A stretch of 64,000 nucleotides of DNA from Micromonospora saelicesensis (GCF_900091575.1 NZ_FMCR01000001.1:1178001-1242000), one strand, 5' to 3'. Counted from the first letter of the stretch, positions 43,450-52,708 are shown. Program-made: numbers and translations. The notes: generated by a model from the letters alone, not told the origin.

Positions 43450-43542
43450 GGTCGCAATCGTACGTCAGCTGGATGAAAGAAATGAACAGCAAATTGTCCA
43501 GCGTTTGCTGGCCGGTTGCTTGACCGCCGCGCAAGGCTGGGG

Positions 43543-45030
43543 TCAGGAGAGGTCGCGTAGGGTGGTTTCGATGGCCCGGTGGAAGGTCGGGTACGCGTAG
43601 ATCATGTGCCGGAGCTGACTCAGCGGCACCGCCGCGTGCACCGCCACCACCAGCGCGGACAACACCTCGCCGCCGGCCGGGCCGGCCGAGGTCGCGCCGA
43701 TCAGCACGCCCTGGTCGGCGTCCGCCACGAGCTTGATGAAACCATCGTCGCCGACCCGGTGGATCCAGCCGCGGGTCGAGCTGCCGAGCTTGGTGAAACC
43801 CACCTGCACGTTGATGCCGCGTTCGCGGGCCTGCTGCTCGGTGAGCCCGACCGCGCCGATCTCGGGATCGGTGAAGGTCACCCGGGGCAGCGCGCGGTAG
43901 TCGGCTCGCGGGACGGTGCCGGCCGACCCGCTCGATCCGCTGGCGGCCAGCGAGCTGGACGCGCCCATCGCTCCGCCGACCACGCTGGACGTGCCGCTGG
44001 CGTCCGCCCCCGCCTTCGCCTGCCGGGCGCGGGCCAGGATGTCGGCGATCACGATCCCCGCCTGGTACATGGCGATGTGCGTGAAGGCGCCCTCGCCGGT
44101 GATGTCGCCGACCGCCCAGACGTGGTCGGTGACGTGCAGACGGTCGTCGACCGGGAGGTAACGCTGGCTGGCGTCCAGGCCGATCGTGTCCAGGCCCAGC
44201 TCGGCGAGGTGAGCCTTGCGCCCGGTCACCACCAGCAGCCGGTCGGCGGTGAACTCCGCGCCGCCGCCACCGCGCACTGTGAACCTGGTCCCGTCGTGCT
44301 CGACCCGTTCGGCGCGTACCCCGGTGTGGATCTCCACGCCGTCGGCGCGCAGCGCCGCGGCGGCGACCTCGGACGCCTCGGGTTCCTCGACGGCCAGCAC
44401 CCGGTCGAGCGCCTCGACCACTGTGACCCGGACCCCGAAGCGGGCGAAGACCTGCGCCAACTCCAGGCCGATCGCGCCGCCACCCAGCACGAGCAGCGAC
44501 TCCGGCAGCTCCTCGACCTCGATCGCCTGGTGGTTGGTCCAGTACGGCGTGTCGGCCAGGCCGTCGATCGGCGGCACCGACGGACGGGTACCGGTGCCCA
44601 GCACCACCCCGTGTCGGGCCTCGAACACCTGGTCACCGACGCGGACCCGGCGCGGACCGTCGAGCCGGCCGCTGCCCCGCACGAGTCGGCCACCCTTGCC
44701 GACGAACCGCTCCGCCGCGACCGTGTCGTCCCAGGTGTCGGTGGCTTCCTCGCGGAGCCGCTTCGCCACCGGCGCCCAGTCCGGTTGGACCTGCGCCGTT
44801 CCGGCGAGCCCGTCGACCCGGCGAGCCTCGGCGAGAGCGTTGGCGGCTCTGATCATCATCTTGCTCGGGATGCAGCCCCAGTACGGGCACTCCCCGCCGA
44901 CGAGATCCCGTTCGACGCCGACGACGTTCAGGCCGGCCTCGGCAAGTCGCTCAGCCACCTCCTCGCCGCCAACCCCGAGCCCGACCACGACCACATCCAC
45001 CAGCTCCGGCTCCGCCACACCGAACAGCAT
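43543..45030 (-). CDS. NAD(P)/FAD disulfide-reductase-fold oxidoreductase
   Basis: A 495-residue flavoprotein. It has the FAD-binding VVVVGLGVGGEEVAERLAEAGL, the redox-active GGECPYWGCIPSK with Cys48 and Cys53, the NAD-binding LLVLGGGAIGLELAQVFARFG, and a late AVGDITGEGAFTHIA. Between the FAD and dimerisation domains lies an unusual Ser/Gly/Ala-rich insert (about 335-372). At the C-terminus the standard HxHPT...E catalytic dyad appears as YAYPTFHRAIE, so the normal acid-base His is absent. A lipoamide dehydrogenase is therefore unlikely; a quinone reductase or LpdA-like enzyme is plausible. ATG 45030 follows GGGGG. Confidence 0.85.
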   Translation of the reverse strand: MLFGVAEPELVDVVVVGLGVGGEEVAERLAEAGLNVVGVERDLVGGECPYWGCIPSKMMIRAANALAEARRVDGLAGTAQVQPDWAPVAKRLREEATDTWDDTVAAERFVGKGGRLVRGSGRLDGPRRVRVGDQVFEARHGVVLGTGTRPSVPPIDGLADTPYWTNHQAIEVEELPESLLVLGGGAIGLELAQVFARFGVRVTVVEALDRVLAVEEPEASEVAAAALRADGVEIHTGVRAERVEHDGTRFTVRGGGGAEFTADRLLVVTGRKAHLAELGLDTIGLDASQRYLPVDDRLHVTDHVWAVGDITGEGAFTHIAMYQAGIVIADILARARQAKAGADASGTSSVVGGAMGASSSLAASGSSGSAGTVPRADYRALPRVTFTDPEIGAVGLTEQQARERGINVQVGFTKLGSSTRGWIHRVGDDGFIKLVADADQGVLIGATSAGPAGGEVLSALVVAVHAAVPLSQLRHMIYAYPTFHRAIETTLRDLS

Positions 45031-45110
45031 CCCCCAGCGACACCACACCAACCACCGGGGTCGGCGGAAAAGTCGGCACGCGCACCGGCCCGGACGCCTA
45101 CCGTGGCCGG

Positions 45111-46187
45111 ATGCACGCACGCTTCGCTCCGGTCCGGGACTGCTTCCACGACCTGCTCGCCTCCGGCCGGGAAACCGGCGCCGCCCTGACCATCTGGTAC
45201 GACGGGCAGCCGGTCGTGGACCTGACCGGCGGCTCCCGTCGCGGCCAAGGGGCGGGCGGCGAGCCGTGGCTGCCGGACACGCTCGTGAACGTCTACTCGG
45301 TCGGCAAGCCGGTGGCCGCGCTCTGCCTGTTGCTGCTCGTCGACCGGGGAACCGTCGATCTCGACGCACCAGTGGACCGGTACTGGCCGGAGTTCCACAC
45401 TCCCGCCACAGTGCGTCAGGTGTTGTCGCACACCGCCGGGCTGCCGGCCTTCCCGGTGCCCCGACCGGCCGCCGCGATCGCCGACTGGACGCTGCTCACC
45501 GGCGACCTGGCCACCGCCGACCCCGAGTGGTCGCCGGGCACGGTCGCCGGGGAACACGCCTGGACGTACGGGCATCTGGTGGGCGAGCTGGTCCGCCGCG
45601 TCGACGGACGGACGGTGGGCCGGTTCCTGGCCGAGGAGGTCACCGACCGGTGGCAGCTCGATCTCGGCTTCGGGTTGACCGAGGCGGACCAGTTGCGCTG
45701 CGCGGACCTGCGGTACGGCGACCCGGGATGGCCGACCCGGGCACTCGGTGAGCCCGGCTCGATGCGGGCGCGGGCGATGGGCAACCCGGTCGGCGGGCTG
45801 GACCTGGCCGTGCTGAACAGCCCGATGTGGCGGGGTGCGGAGATGCCGGCGGTCAACCTGCACGCCACCGCGGCCAGCCTGGCCCGGCTCTACGCCGGTC
45901 TGCTGGCCGGTGGTGTCCTGGACGGGGTTCGGCTGTTCAGCCCGGACCTGGTGGCGGAGGCGACCCGGGTCCAGTACGACGGGCCGGACCTGGTGCTGGA
46001 CCGCGACGCCCACTGGACGCTGGGCATGCAGTGGGAGCCGGACGGCAGCTGGGGCATGGGTGGCATCGGCGGCAGCAGCGCGTGGGCCGACCCCGAGCGC
46101 GGCTACACCTTCGCGTACGCCACGGCGCACCTCGCCGAGCACGACCGGGTGGACGAGCTGGTCGAGGCGTTGCACTCGGTGCTCTGA
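45111..46187 (+). CDS. Beta-lactamase-fold serine hydrolase (class C-like esterase)
   Basis: A 358-residue protein with the serine beta-lactamase/EstB fold. The nucleophile motif is S63-V-G-K66 (VYSVGKPVA) and the second motif is Y153-G-H. HTAGLPAF is the typical post-motif turn. No signal peptide is seen, so it is probably cytoplasmic, which points to an esterase or D-aminopeptidase-like activity, not penicillinase. It is divergent from the flavoprotein and convergent with the photolyase. Confidence 0.85.
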   Translation: MHARFAPVRDCFHDLLASGRETGAALTIWYDGQPVVDLTGGSRRGQGAGGEPWLPDTLVNVYSVGKPVAALCLLLLVDRGTVDLDAPVDRYWPEFHTPATVRQVLSHTAGLPAFPVPRPAAAIADWTLLTGDLATADPEWSPGTVAGEHAWTYGHLVGELVRRVDGRTVGRFLAEEVTDRWQLDLGFGLTEADQLRCADLRYGDPGWPTRALGEPGSMRARAMGNPVGGLDLAVLNSPMWRGAEMPAVNLHATAASLARLYAGLLAGGVLDGVRLFSPDLVAEATRVQYDGPDLVLDRDAHWTLGMQWEPDGSWGMGGIGGSSAWADPERGYTFAYATAHLAEHDRVDELVEALHSVL

Positions 46188-47513
46188 TCAGCGCAGCCAG
46201 ACGGGGTCGGTGCCGGGTACCGAGAGGGGCGGTGGGTAGTCGAGCGTCTGGCGCAGGGCCTCCGGCAGCCGCCACGGTTGGTGGATGGCCTTGCCCTGCA
46301 CCCCCACCAGCTCCGGGACCCACCGGCGCACGTAGTCGCCGTCCGGGTCGTACCGTTCGGCCTGCCGGACCGGGTTGAATCCCCGGTAGGGCTTCGTGTC
46401 GTTGCCGGTGCCGGCGACCCACTGCCAGTTGCCGGAGTTGTTCGCCACGTCCCCGTCGAGCAGCCAGCGGAAGAACACCGCCACCCCGGACCGCCAGTCC
46501 TGCCCGAGGTGCTTGGTCAGGTAGCCGGCGGTGATCAGCCGGGCCCGGTTGTGCATCCAGCCCTGTGCCAGCATCTGCCGCATCCCGGCGTCGACGATCG
46601 GCATCCCGGTGCGTCCCTCCGTCCAGGCCGCCAACGCGTCGTCGTCGTAGCGCCACTGCTCGGTGGCACCCCGCCGGTACGCCGCGGTCGAGATCTCCGG
46701 GAAGGCGGCGGTGACCTGGTAGTAGAAGTCCCGCCAGCAGAGCTGCCGGACGAACGGGCCGGACCTGTCCCCGGCTCGGTTCGCCACCGCCAGCGGCGAC
46801 ACGCAGCCGAAGCGCAGGTACGGGCTGAGCCGGGAGGTGTCGTCGCCGGCCATGTCGTCGTGCTGATCGCCGTACCGGGTCAGGTCGGGCAGCCAGTCGG
46901 CGAGCCGCGCCTGGGCGATCCGCTCGCCGCCGATGGCCACTTCCGGCGAGTCGCCGGCCGGCAGCGCCGGCAGCCGGCCCACGCGTACCTGATCGGGCAG
47001 CGCGATCCGGCGCGGCGCGGCCAACTCCTCGCGCCACCGGTTGGCGGCCCAGGCCCGGTGGTACGGGCTGAACACCCGGTAGTGGTCGCCGCCGCCACCG
47101 GGCCGCAACGCGCCCGGCTCGACCACTGTCAACCCGGGAAACAGTCGCAGGTGCAGCCGGTGCCGCTCGCACTCGGCGCGTAGTCGCCGCTCCCGGCGGA
47201 CGGCGTAGTGGCTGACGTCGGCCGAGAGCGCGACGGCGGTGGCCCCGACCTCGGCGGCCAGCCGGATCGTCTCGGCCACCGGGTCGCCGTGCCGGACCGC
47301 CAGGTCGCCACCACGCTCACGGAGTTGGTCGCGCAGGTCGGCGAGGGCCTGGTGCAGGAAGCGGGTGCGGTTGGCGGAGAGGTCGGCCAGCGCCGGGTCG
47401 AGCACGTACAGCGGCACCACCCGGTCGAAGGCCGCACAGGTGGTGGCCAGCGCCGGATGGTCGTGCACCCGCAGGTCGCGGGTGAGGAGCACGATCGCCG
47501 TGCTCACGGTCAC
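46188..47513 (-). CDS. phr: Deoxyribodipyrimidine photolyase (cryptochrome/photolyase family)
   Basis: A 441-residue class I photolyase. N-terminal antenna domain (LLTRDLRVHDHPAL) and FAD-binding C-terminal domain with the motifs FVRQLCWRDFYYQV, GRTGMPIVDAGMRQM, MHNRARLITAGYLTKHLGQDW and GDVANNSGNWQWVAGTGNDTKPYRGFNP, matching the CPD photolyase signature. It uses blue light to reverse pyrimidine dimers. The GTG start overlaps the stop of crtB (GTGA), so it is co-expressed with carotenoid synthesis, a light-protection pairing. Stop is adjacent to the convergent hydrolase gene. Confidence 0.93.
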   Translation of the reverse strand: MTVSTAIVLLTRDLRVHDHPALATTCAAFDRVVPLYVLDPALADLSANRTRFLHQALADLRDQLRERGGDLAVRHGDPVAETIRLAAEVGATAVALSADVSHYAVRRERRLRAECERHRLHLRLFPGLTVVEPGALRPGGGGDHYRVFSPYHRAWAANRWREELAAPRRIALPDQVRVGRLPALPAGDSPEVAIGGERIAQARLADWLPDLTRYGDQHDDMAGDDTSRLSPYLRFGCVSPLAVANRAGDRSGPFVRQLCWRDFYYQVTAAFPEISTAAYRRGATEQWRYDDDALAAWTEGRTGMPIVDAGMRQMLAQGWMHNRARLITAGYLTKHLGQDWRSGVAVFFRWLLDGDVANNSGNWQWVAGTGNDTKPYRGFNPVRQAERYDPDGDYVRRWVPELVGVQGKAIHQPWRLPEALRQTLDYPPPLSVPGTDPVWLR

Positions 47514-48433
47514 CGGCTCTCCGGCTGGATCGTCGGCCCGGGGATGACGACCGGGGTACCGGTCGAGCTGAGCAGGGCCCGCGCGGCCACCGCCATCCGT
47601 CGCCGCTGCGGCACCAGGGCCCGCCGGACGAAGACGTCGTAGTCCTGCGCGGCCACCTCGTCCAGGATGCCGCCGTAGAGGGCGTACGCGGTGCGCATGC
47701 AGGCCTGCGAGGCGGGCGCCAGCATGGTGATGCCCGGTGCGGCGGCGGCGTAGTGGGCCTGGGCGCGGGTCACCTCGTACTCGATCAGCTCACGGATCCG
47801 GGGGGTGACGCGGCCCCGGGCGCGGGCCTCGGCCAACTCCTCGCGGGTGACCCCGAACTTCGCCATGTCCTCGTCCGGCAGGTAGGTGCGGCCCCGGTCG
47901 AGGTCCTCGGCGACGTCCCGGATGAAGTTGGTGAGCTGGAAGGCGAAGCCGAGTTGCCGGGCCGGCTCCCGGGCCGCCACCGGGTCGGAGCTGCCCAGGA
48001 TCGGCAGCATCATGGTGCCGATGACCGCCGCCGAGCCCTCCATGTAGTCGAGCAGGTGGTCGTAGGTCGGGTACGCGGTGACGGTCAGGTCCATCGCCAT
48101 GCTCTTCAGAAACGACGCAAAGTCGTCCCGGTCGAGATCGAAGACGGCGATCGTGTGCAGCACTGCCGGCAACAGTGGGTCATCGACCGGCGCGCCGTGC
48201 AGACCGGCCACGAACTGGCTGGCCCAGTGGTCCAGCAGGGCGGCCCGCTCGGCCGGCGGCAGGTCCTCGGTGCGGTCGACGATTTCGTCCGCGTACCGCG
48301 TGAACCCGTAGAGGGCGTGCACATGTCGTCGTTTCCAAGCGGGGAGCAGACGGGTGGCGAGATAGTAGGTGCGGCCGTGGCGTTTGTGCAGCTCACGGCA
48401 CCGGTCATAGGCAGCGGTGAGATCAGTTTCCAC
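47510..48433 (-). CDS. crtB: Phytoene synthase
   Basis: A 307-residue squalene/phytoene synthase: condenses two geranylgeranyl diphosphates to phytoene. Asp-rich motifs DEIVD (49-53) and DVAED (173-177, followed by LDRGRTYLP) bind the Mg-diphosphates. GTG start. First gene of the minus-strand pair crtB-phr. It faces crtE across 65 bp that hold a direct repeat and promoter-like AT-rich sequence. Confidence 0.95.
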   Translation of the reverse strand: METDLTAAYDRCRELHKRHGRTYYLATRLLPAWKRRHVHALYGFTRYADEIVDRTEDLPPAERAALLDHWASQFVAGLHGAPVDDPLLPAVLHTIAVFDLDRDDFASFLKSMAMDLTVTAYPTYDHLLDYMEGSAAVIGTMMLPILGSSDPVAAREPARQLGFAFQLTNFIRDVAEDLDRGRTYLPDEDMAKFGVTREELAEARARGRVTPRIRELIEYEVTRAQAHYAAAAPGITMLAPASQACMRTAYALYGGILDEVAAQDYDVFVRRALVPQRRRMAVAARALLSSTGTPVVIPGPTIQPESR

Positions 48434-48449
48434 CGGCCCTCCTCCATTT

Positions 48450-48470
48450 ATCGACGCACCAATCGACGCA
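48450..48470. promoter_or_regulatory. Direct repeat in the crtB-crtE divergent promoter
   Basis: ATCGACGCA occurs at 48450-48458 and 48462-48470 with a 3-base gap (12-bp period), in the 65-bp region between divergent crtB and crtE. This is the likely binding site of the cluster regulator, possibly the LitR-like protein at 51737, or a site for an ECF sigma factor. Confidence 0.5.
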
Positions 48471-48498
48471 ACTCGTAGCCTAGGGTACGCTCAGCCGC

Positions 48499-49641
48499 AT
48501 GGCCAACGACGCAGTTGCGGGCAACGTGACCCGCGTGGCGCCGACAGGGCCGGGGGACGGGGACGATCCGGTCCGCGCCGTTCTGGCTGCTTACACCCAC
48601 GATCTGGTCACAGCGGTCGACGAGACCCTGGACACCTTCCTCACCGCCGAGGTCGACGCCCTCAACGACATCGACGCGTCGATGGGCAGGTTCGCCGCCA
48701 CCGCGCGGGAGGCCGTCCTGACCGGCGGCAAGCGGATCCGCTCCACGTTCGCCTACTGGGGGTGGCGCGGGGCCGTCGGTGGCACCGCGGCGCTGCCACC
48801 CGTGCTGCCCGCACTGGCCGCGCTGGAGCTGCTGCACACCTTCGCGCTGGTGCACGACGACGTGATGGACGCGTCCACCACCCGCCGCGGCCGGCCCACC
48901 GCGCACGTCGCGCTCGCCGAACAGCACGTCGCCGCCGGCCACCGAGGTGATCCCGGCCGGTTCGGTGAGGCCGTCGCCGTGCTCATCGGCGATCTCTGCA
49001 TGGTCTGGGCCGACCAGTTGCTGGCCCACGCCTCGGTGCCGTCGACGCGCCTTTTCGAGGTGCGCCGCTGCTACGACCAGATGCGGGTCGAGACGGTCGC
49101 CGGGCAGTATCTGGACGTGCTCGGCGAGAACGACCCGGGCAGCTGGTCGGTCGACCGGGCACTACGGGTGGCCCGCTACAAGACCGCCAGCTATACCGTC
49201 CAGCGACCACTGCTCTTCGGTGCCTGCCTGGCCGGGGTGCCCGCCGACGACCCGCTGGTCTCCGCGTACACCCGCTATGGCCTGGCCGTCGGCGAAGCGT
49301 TCCAGCTCCGCGACGACCTGCTCGGCGTCTATGGCGACCCGGCGGCCACCGGCAAGCCGGCCGGGGACGACCTCCGCACCGGCAAGCCGACCACGCTGCT
49401 CATGCTGGCCCGTGAGCTGGCCACGCCGGCCCAGCTCACGGCGTTGGAGCGGGCCGCCGACGGACCGGTCGAAACGCTCGCCGGGCTGGTCGCCGAGACC
49501 GGCGCGGTGACCCGGGTGGAGCAGATGATCGCCGAGCGGGTCAGCGAGGCGCTGGCCGCGCTCGACGCCGCACCCGTTGACCAGACGGCGCGGACCGCGT
49601 TGAGCGGTCTGGCCACCGCCGCTGCCAACCGGCGGGCCTGA
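48499..49641 (+). CDS. crtE: Geranylgeranyl diphosphate synthase
   Basis: A 380-residue polyprenyl synthase. FARM motif: D120-D121-V-M-D124; SARM: D272-D273-L-L-G. The Lys/Arg pair GGKRIRS is conserved. The extra N-terminal 60 residues are typical of actinobacterial CrtE. It provides GGPP for crtB. First gene of the plus-strand run crtE-crtI-idi-litR. It starts 65 bp from crtB. Confidence 0.93.
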   Translation: MANDAVAGNVTRVAPTGPGDGDDPVRAVLAAYTHDLVTAVDETLDTFLTAEVDALNDIDASMGRFAATAREAVLTGGKRIRSTFAYWGWRGAVGGTAALPPVLPALAALELLHTFALVHDDVMDASTTRRGRPTAHVALAEQHVAAGHRGDPGRFGEAVAVLIGDLCMVWADQLLAHASVPSTRLFEVRRCYDQMRVETVAGQYLDVLGENDPGSWSVDRALRVARYKTASYTVQRPLLFGACLAGVPADDPLVSAYTRYGLAVGEAFQLRDDLLGVYGDPAATGKPAGDDLRTGKPTTLLMLARELATPAQLTALERAADGPVETLAGLVAETGAVTRVEQMIAERVSEALAALDAAPVDQTARTALSGLATAAANRRA

Positions 49642-49669
49642 TGAGCGACTTGAGCAAGGAGGTGGTCCC

Positions 49670-51151
49670 GTGCGGACGGTGACTGGACGGACGGACCGGG
49701 TGGTGGTCGTCGGGGCCGGGCTGGGCGGGCTCGCCTGCGCACTGCACCTGGCCGGCAGCGGTCGACAGGTGACAGTGCTGGAGCGCGAGCCGGTGCCCGG
49801 CGGGCGGGCCGGACGCCTCGGCGTGGACGGCTACGAGTTCGACACCGGCCCCACCGTGCTCACCATGCCCGACCTGATCGCCGAGGCGCTCGGCGCGGTC
49901 GGCGAGGAGCTGCACGACTGGCTGGACCTGACCCCGCTCGACCCCGCCTACCGGGCGTACTACCCGGACGGCTCGACCCTCGACGTGCTCACCGACACCA
50001 CCCGGATGGCGGCCGAGATCTCCCGGGTCTGCGGGCCCCGGGAGGCCGACGGCTACCTGCGGTTCGTCGAGTACGCCCGGGAGCTGTGGCGGTTGGAGCG
50101 CACCGACTTCATCGAGCGCAACCTGGACGCGCCGACCGACCTGATCACCGGCAACCTGCTCAAGCTGCTCAGCGGCGGGGCCTTCCGGCGCCTCCAGACG
50201 AAGATCAACCAGTTCTTCCGGGACCCGCGTACCCAGCGGATCTTCTCCTTCCAGGCGATGTACGCCGGCCTCGCGCCGCACGACGCGCTGGCGATCTACG
50301 CGGTCATCGCGTACCTCGACTCGGTGGCCGGGGTGTACTTCCCACGCGGCGGCATCCACGCGGTCTCCAGGGCGATGGCCGGCGCGGCCGAGAAGCACGG
50401 CGTGCAGATCCGGTACGACACCACTGTGACCCGGGTGGAGACCGTGAACGGCCGCGCCACCGGCGTACTCACCGCCGACGGCGACCTGGTGCCGGCGGAC
50501 GTGGTGGTGCTCAACCCCGACCTGCCGGTCGCCTACCGGGACCTGCTCCCCGCCGCGCCGCAGCGCCGGCTCACCTACTCACCGTCCTGCGTCGTTCTGC
50601 ACGTCGGCTCCCGACAGGCCTATGCGAAGATCGCCCATCACAACATCCATTTCGGACGCGCGTGGAAGGGCACCTTCGATGAGGTCATCCGACGGGGTGA
50701 GCTGATGACCGATCCGTCGCTGCTGGTGACCAACCCGAGCCGGACCGACCCCGCGGTGGCCCCGCCGGACCGACACACCTACTACGTGCTCGCCCCGGTG
50801 CCCAACCTGCACCGGGCGCCGTTCGAGTGGCGCGGCGACCTGACCCAGCGCTACACCGACCAGCTGATCGGCACCCTGGAGGAGCGCGGCTACGTCGGCT
50901 TCGGCGCCGGGGTCGAGGTGCTCCGGGCGATCACCCCCGCCGAGTGGGAGGAGCAGGGGATGGCCGCCGGCACCCCGTTCGCCGCCGCGCACACCCTCTT
51001 CCAGACCGGGCCGTTCCGCCCGTCCAACCTGCACCGCGACCTGCCGAACGTGGTCTTCGTCGGCTCCGGAACCCAACCCGGCGTCGGCGTACCGATGGTG
51101 CTCATCTCCGGCAAGCTCGCCGCCGGCCGGATCACCGGGGAAGGCCGATGA
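49670..51151 (+). CDS. crtI: Phytoene desaturase
   Basis: A 493-residue FAD-dependent CrtI-type desaturase. FAD-binding VVVVGAGLGGLACALHLAGSG opens the protein; the C-terminal signature ends NVVFVGSGTQPGVGVPMVLISGKLAAGRI. It converts phytoene to lycopene. GTG start with AAGGAGG. Its stop overlaps idi (ATGA). No lycopene cyclase gene lies nearby, so the local end product would be lycopene. Confidence 0.95.
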   Translation: MRTVTGRTDRVVVVGAGLGGLACALHLAGSGRQVTVLEREPVPGGRAGRLGVDGYEFDTGPTVLTMPDLIAEALGAVGEELHDWLDLTPLDPAYRAYYPDGSTLDVLTDTTRMAAEISRVCGPREADGYLRFVEYARELWRLERTDFIERNLDAPTDLITGNLLKLLSGGAFRRLQTKINQFFRDPRTQRIFSFQAMYAGLAPHDALAIYAVIAYLDSVAGVYFPRGGIHAVSRAMAGAAEKHGVQIRYDTTVTRVETVNGRATGVLTADGDLVPADVVVLNPDLPVAYRDLLPAAPQRRLTYSPSCVVLHVGSRQAYAKIAHHNIHFGRAWKGTFDEVIRRGELMTDPSLLVTNPSRTDPAVAPPDRHTYYVLAPVPNLHRAPFEWRGDLTQRYTDQLIGTLEERGYVGFGAGVEVLRAITPAEWEEQGMAAGTPFAAAHTLFQTGPFRPSNLHRDLPNVVFVGSGTQPGVGVPMVLISGKLAAGRITGEGR

Positions 51152-51768
51152 GCAGTCGTGAGAAGCACCTCGTCGAGCTCGTCGACGAGACCGGCAAGGC
51201 CCACGGCGAGACGACCGTCGCGGCCGCGCACCAACCACCCGGGCAGCTGCACCGGGCCTTCTCGGTGTTGCTGGTGGACCCGGACGGCCAGGTGCTGCTC
51301 CAGCGCCGAGCCGCCGTCAAGACCCGGTTCCCGCTGCGCTGGGCCAACTCCTGCTGCGGCCACCCCCAGCCTGGCGAGTCGCTCGCCGAGGCGGCCAACC
51401 GACGGCTGAGCGAGGAGTTGGGCGCGGGCCCGGTCGAGCTGACCGAGGTCGGCGTCTACGTCTACTACGCCGAGGACCCGGCGACCGGTCGGGTCGAGTT
51501 CGAGTACGACCACGTACTGCGAGGCGAGTTCCTGCCCGGCGCTCCGCTACTGCCCGACCAGGACGAGGTGGCCGAGGTGCGGTGGGCCGACCCCACCGCG
51601 CTGGAGGCCGAGTTGAAGCTCGACCCCCGGTCGTACGCGCCCTGGCTGGGCGGGGTGGTGAACCGGCTGCTACGCCCCGCGGAGTCCACGTCGGGCGCAA
51701 CCGGCCCGGCCATGACGCCGCCCGGATCGTCGGCGGATGACACGGCGGAGCGGTCGGGTGGTCGATGA
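51148..51768 (+). CDS. idi: Isopentenyl-diphosphate delta-isomerase (type I)
   Basis: A 206-residue Nudix-type isomerase. Motifs: RAFSVLLVDPDGQVLLQRRA, the SCCGHPQPGES catalytic-Cys/His loop (catalytic Cys in NSCCGHP) and the later Nudix-like EAANRRLSEELG with the YYAEDPATGRVEFEYDHVL acid region. It interconverts IPP and DMAPP to supply crtE. The last 30 residues are Ser/Thr/Pro-rich and overlap the MerR gene, which starts at 51737 or 51758. Confidence 0.93.
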   Translation: MSSREKHLVELVDETGKAHGETTVAAAHQPPGQLHRAFSVLLVDPDGQVLLQRRAAVKTRFPLRWANSCCGHPQPGESLAEAANRRLSEELGAGPVELTEVGVYVYYAEDPATGRVEFEYDHVLRGEFLPGAPLLPDQDEVAEVRWADPTALEAELKLDPRSYAPWLGGVVNRLLRPAESTSGATGPAMTPPGSSADDTAERSGGR

Positions 51769-52708
51769 GGCGCTGAGCGCGGGCGCTGTCGCACGTCGGT
51801 TGGGGGTCGCGGTGACGACCCTCCGCACCTGGCACCAGCGCTACGGGCTCGGGCCCAGCGAACACATCCCCGGTCACCATCGCCGGTACACACAAAGTGA
51901 TCTGGCCCGTCTCGAGATCATGCGACGGCTCACCGCCGAGGGGGTCAGCCCCGCCGAGGCGGCCCGCTGGGCCCGCCAGGCACCGGACCCGACGCCCAAC
52001 GGCACCGGCACCGTCGCCCCCGCCCGCATCCTCCCGACCGGCCGTGACGGCGGCGGCCCCATCCCGGTCGGCCGTGCCGGCCCGGCGGCCCGCGGGTTGG
52101 CCCGGGCCGCCATGCGACTGGACGCGGCGGCGATCAGCGAGACGATCGCGCACGCCCTGGCCGCCAGCGGGGTCGTCGCCACCTGGGAGGGCCTGCTGCG
52201 CCCGGTACTCGCCGGCATCGGCGAACGGCACGCCGCCACCGCCGGCCTGATCGAGGTGGAACACCTGATGTCCCGCTGCGTCTCGGAGGCGCTCGCGGCG
52301 GCCAGTCGGGCCAACGTCCCCACCGGGCCGGCCCGGATCCTGCTCTCCTGCGCCGACGAGGAACAGCACACGCTGCCGCTGGAGGCGTTGGCGGCAGCTC
52401 TCGCGGAGGCCGGTGTCAGCTACCGGATGCTCGGCGCCCGGGTGCCGGTGGCCGCTCTCGTCGAGGCGGTCAACCGGACCGGACCGGCCGCCGTGGTGCT
52501 CTGGTCGCACACCCGGGCCACCGCCGACCCGACCCAACTCAGCGCGCTGCTCGCCGCCCCCCGACGCCCGCTGCTGGTGCTCGCCGCCGGCCCCGGCTGG
52601 CGAGCCGACACGCTGCCCGCCGGTGTGGTGCGGCCGGTCGACCTGGCCGAGGCGGTCTCGCTCTCCGCCGCCGTCCGCGACTCCCTGGACCAGTCGAGGC
52701 GTGATTGA
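51737..52708 (+). CDS. LitR/CarH-like MerR regulator with cobalamin-binding-like domain
   Basis: A 323-residue regulator (295-316 from the GTG at 51758, which has GGAG 6 bases upstream). N-terminal MerR HTH: LSAGAVARRLGVAVTTLRTW, GHHRRYTQSDLARLEIMRRL. The middle helical domain and C-terminal Rossmann-like domain match light-sensing B12 regulators. The Wx9EH helix reads H-x9-EH (RHAATAGLIEVEH), so the Trp is His. The cobalamin-ligand motif ExHxxG reads EEQHTLP: the His is kept but the Gly is Pro. It overlaps idi by 32 bp. It should control crt/phr through light. Co-factor binding is uncertain. Confidence 0.85.
   Translation: MTRRSGRVVDEALSAGAVARRLGVAVTTLRTWHQRYGLGPSEHIPGHHRRYTQSDLARLEIMRRLTAEGVSPAEAARWARQAPDPTPNGTGTVAPARILPTGRDGGGPIPVGRAGPAARGLARAAMRLDAAAISETIAHALAASGVVATWEGLLRPVLAGIGERHAATAGLIEVEHLMSRCVSEALAAASRANVPTGPARILLSCADEEQHTLPLEALAAALAEAGVSYRMLGARVPVAALVEAVNRTGPAAVVLWSHTRATADPTQLSALLAAPRRPLLVLAAGPGWRADTLPAGVVRPVDLAEAVSLSAAVRDSLDQSRRD

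Noticed and set aside
43579..45189. Open frame of 536 residues on the plus strand
   Set aside because: It is antisense to the flavoprotein gene and lacks any domain, although it runs into the ATG of the hydrolase gene.
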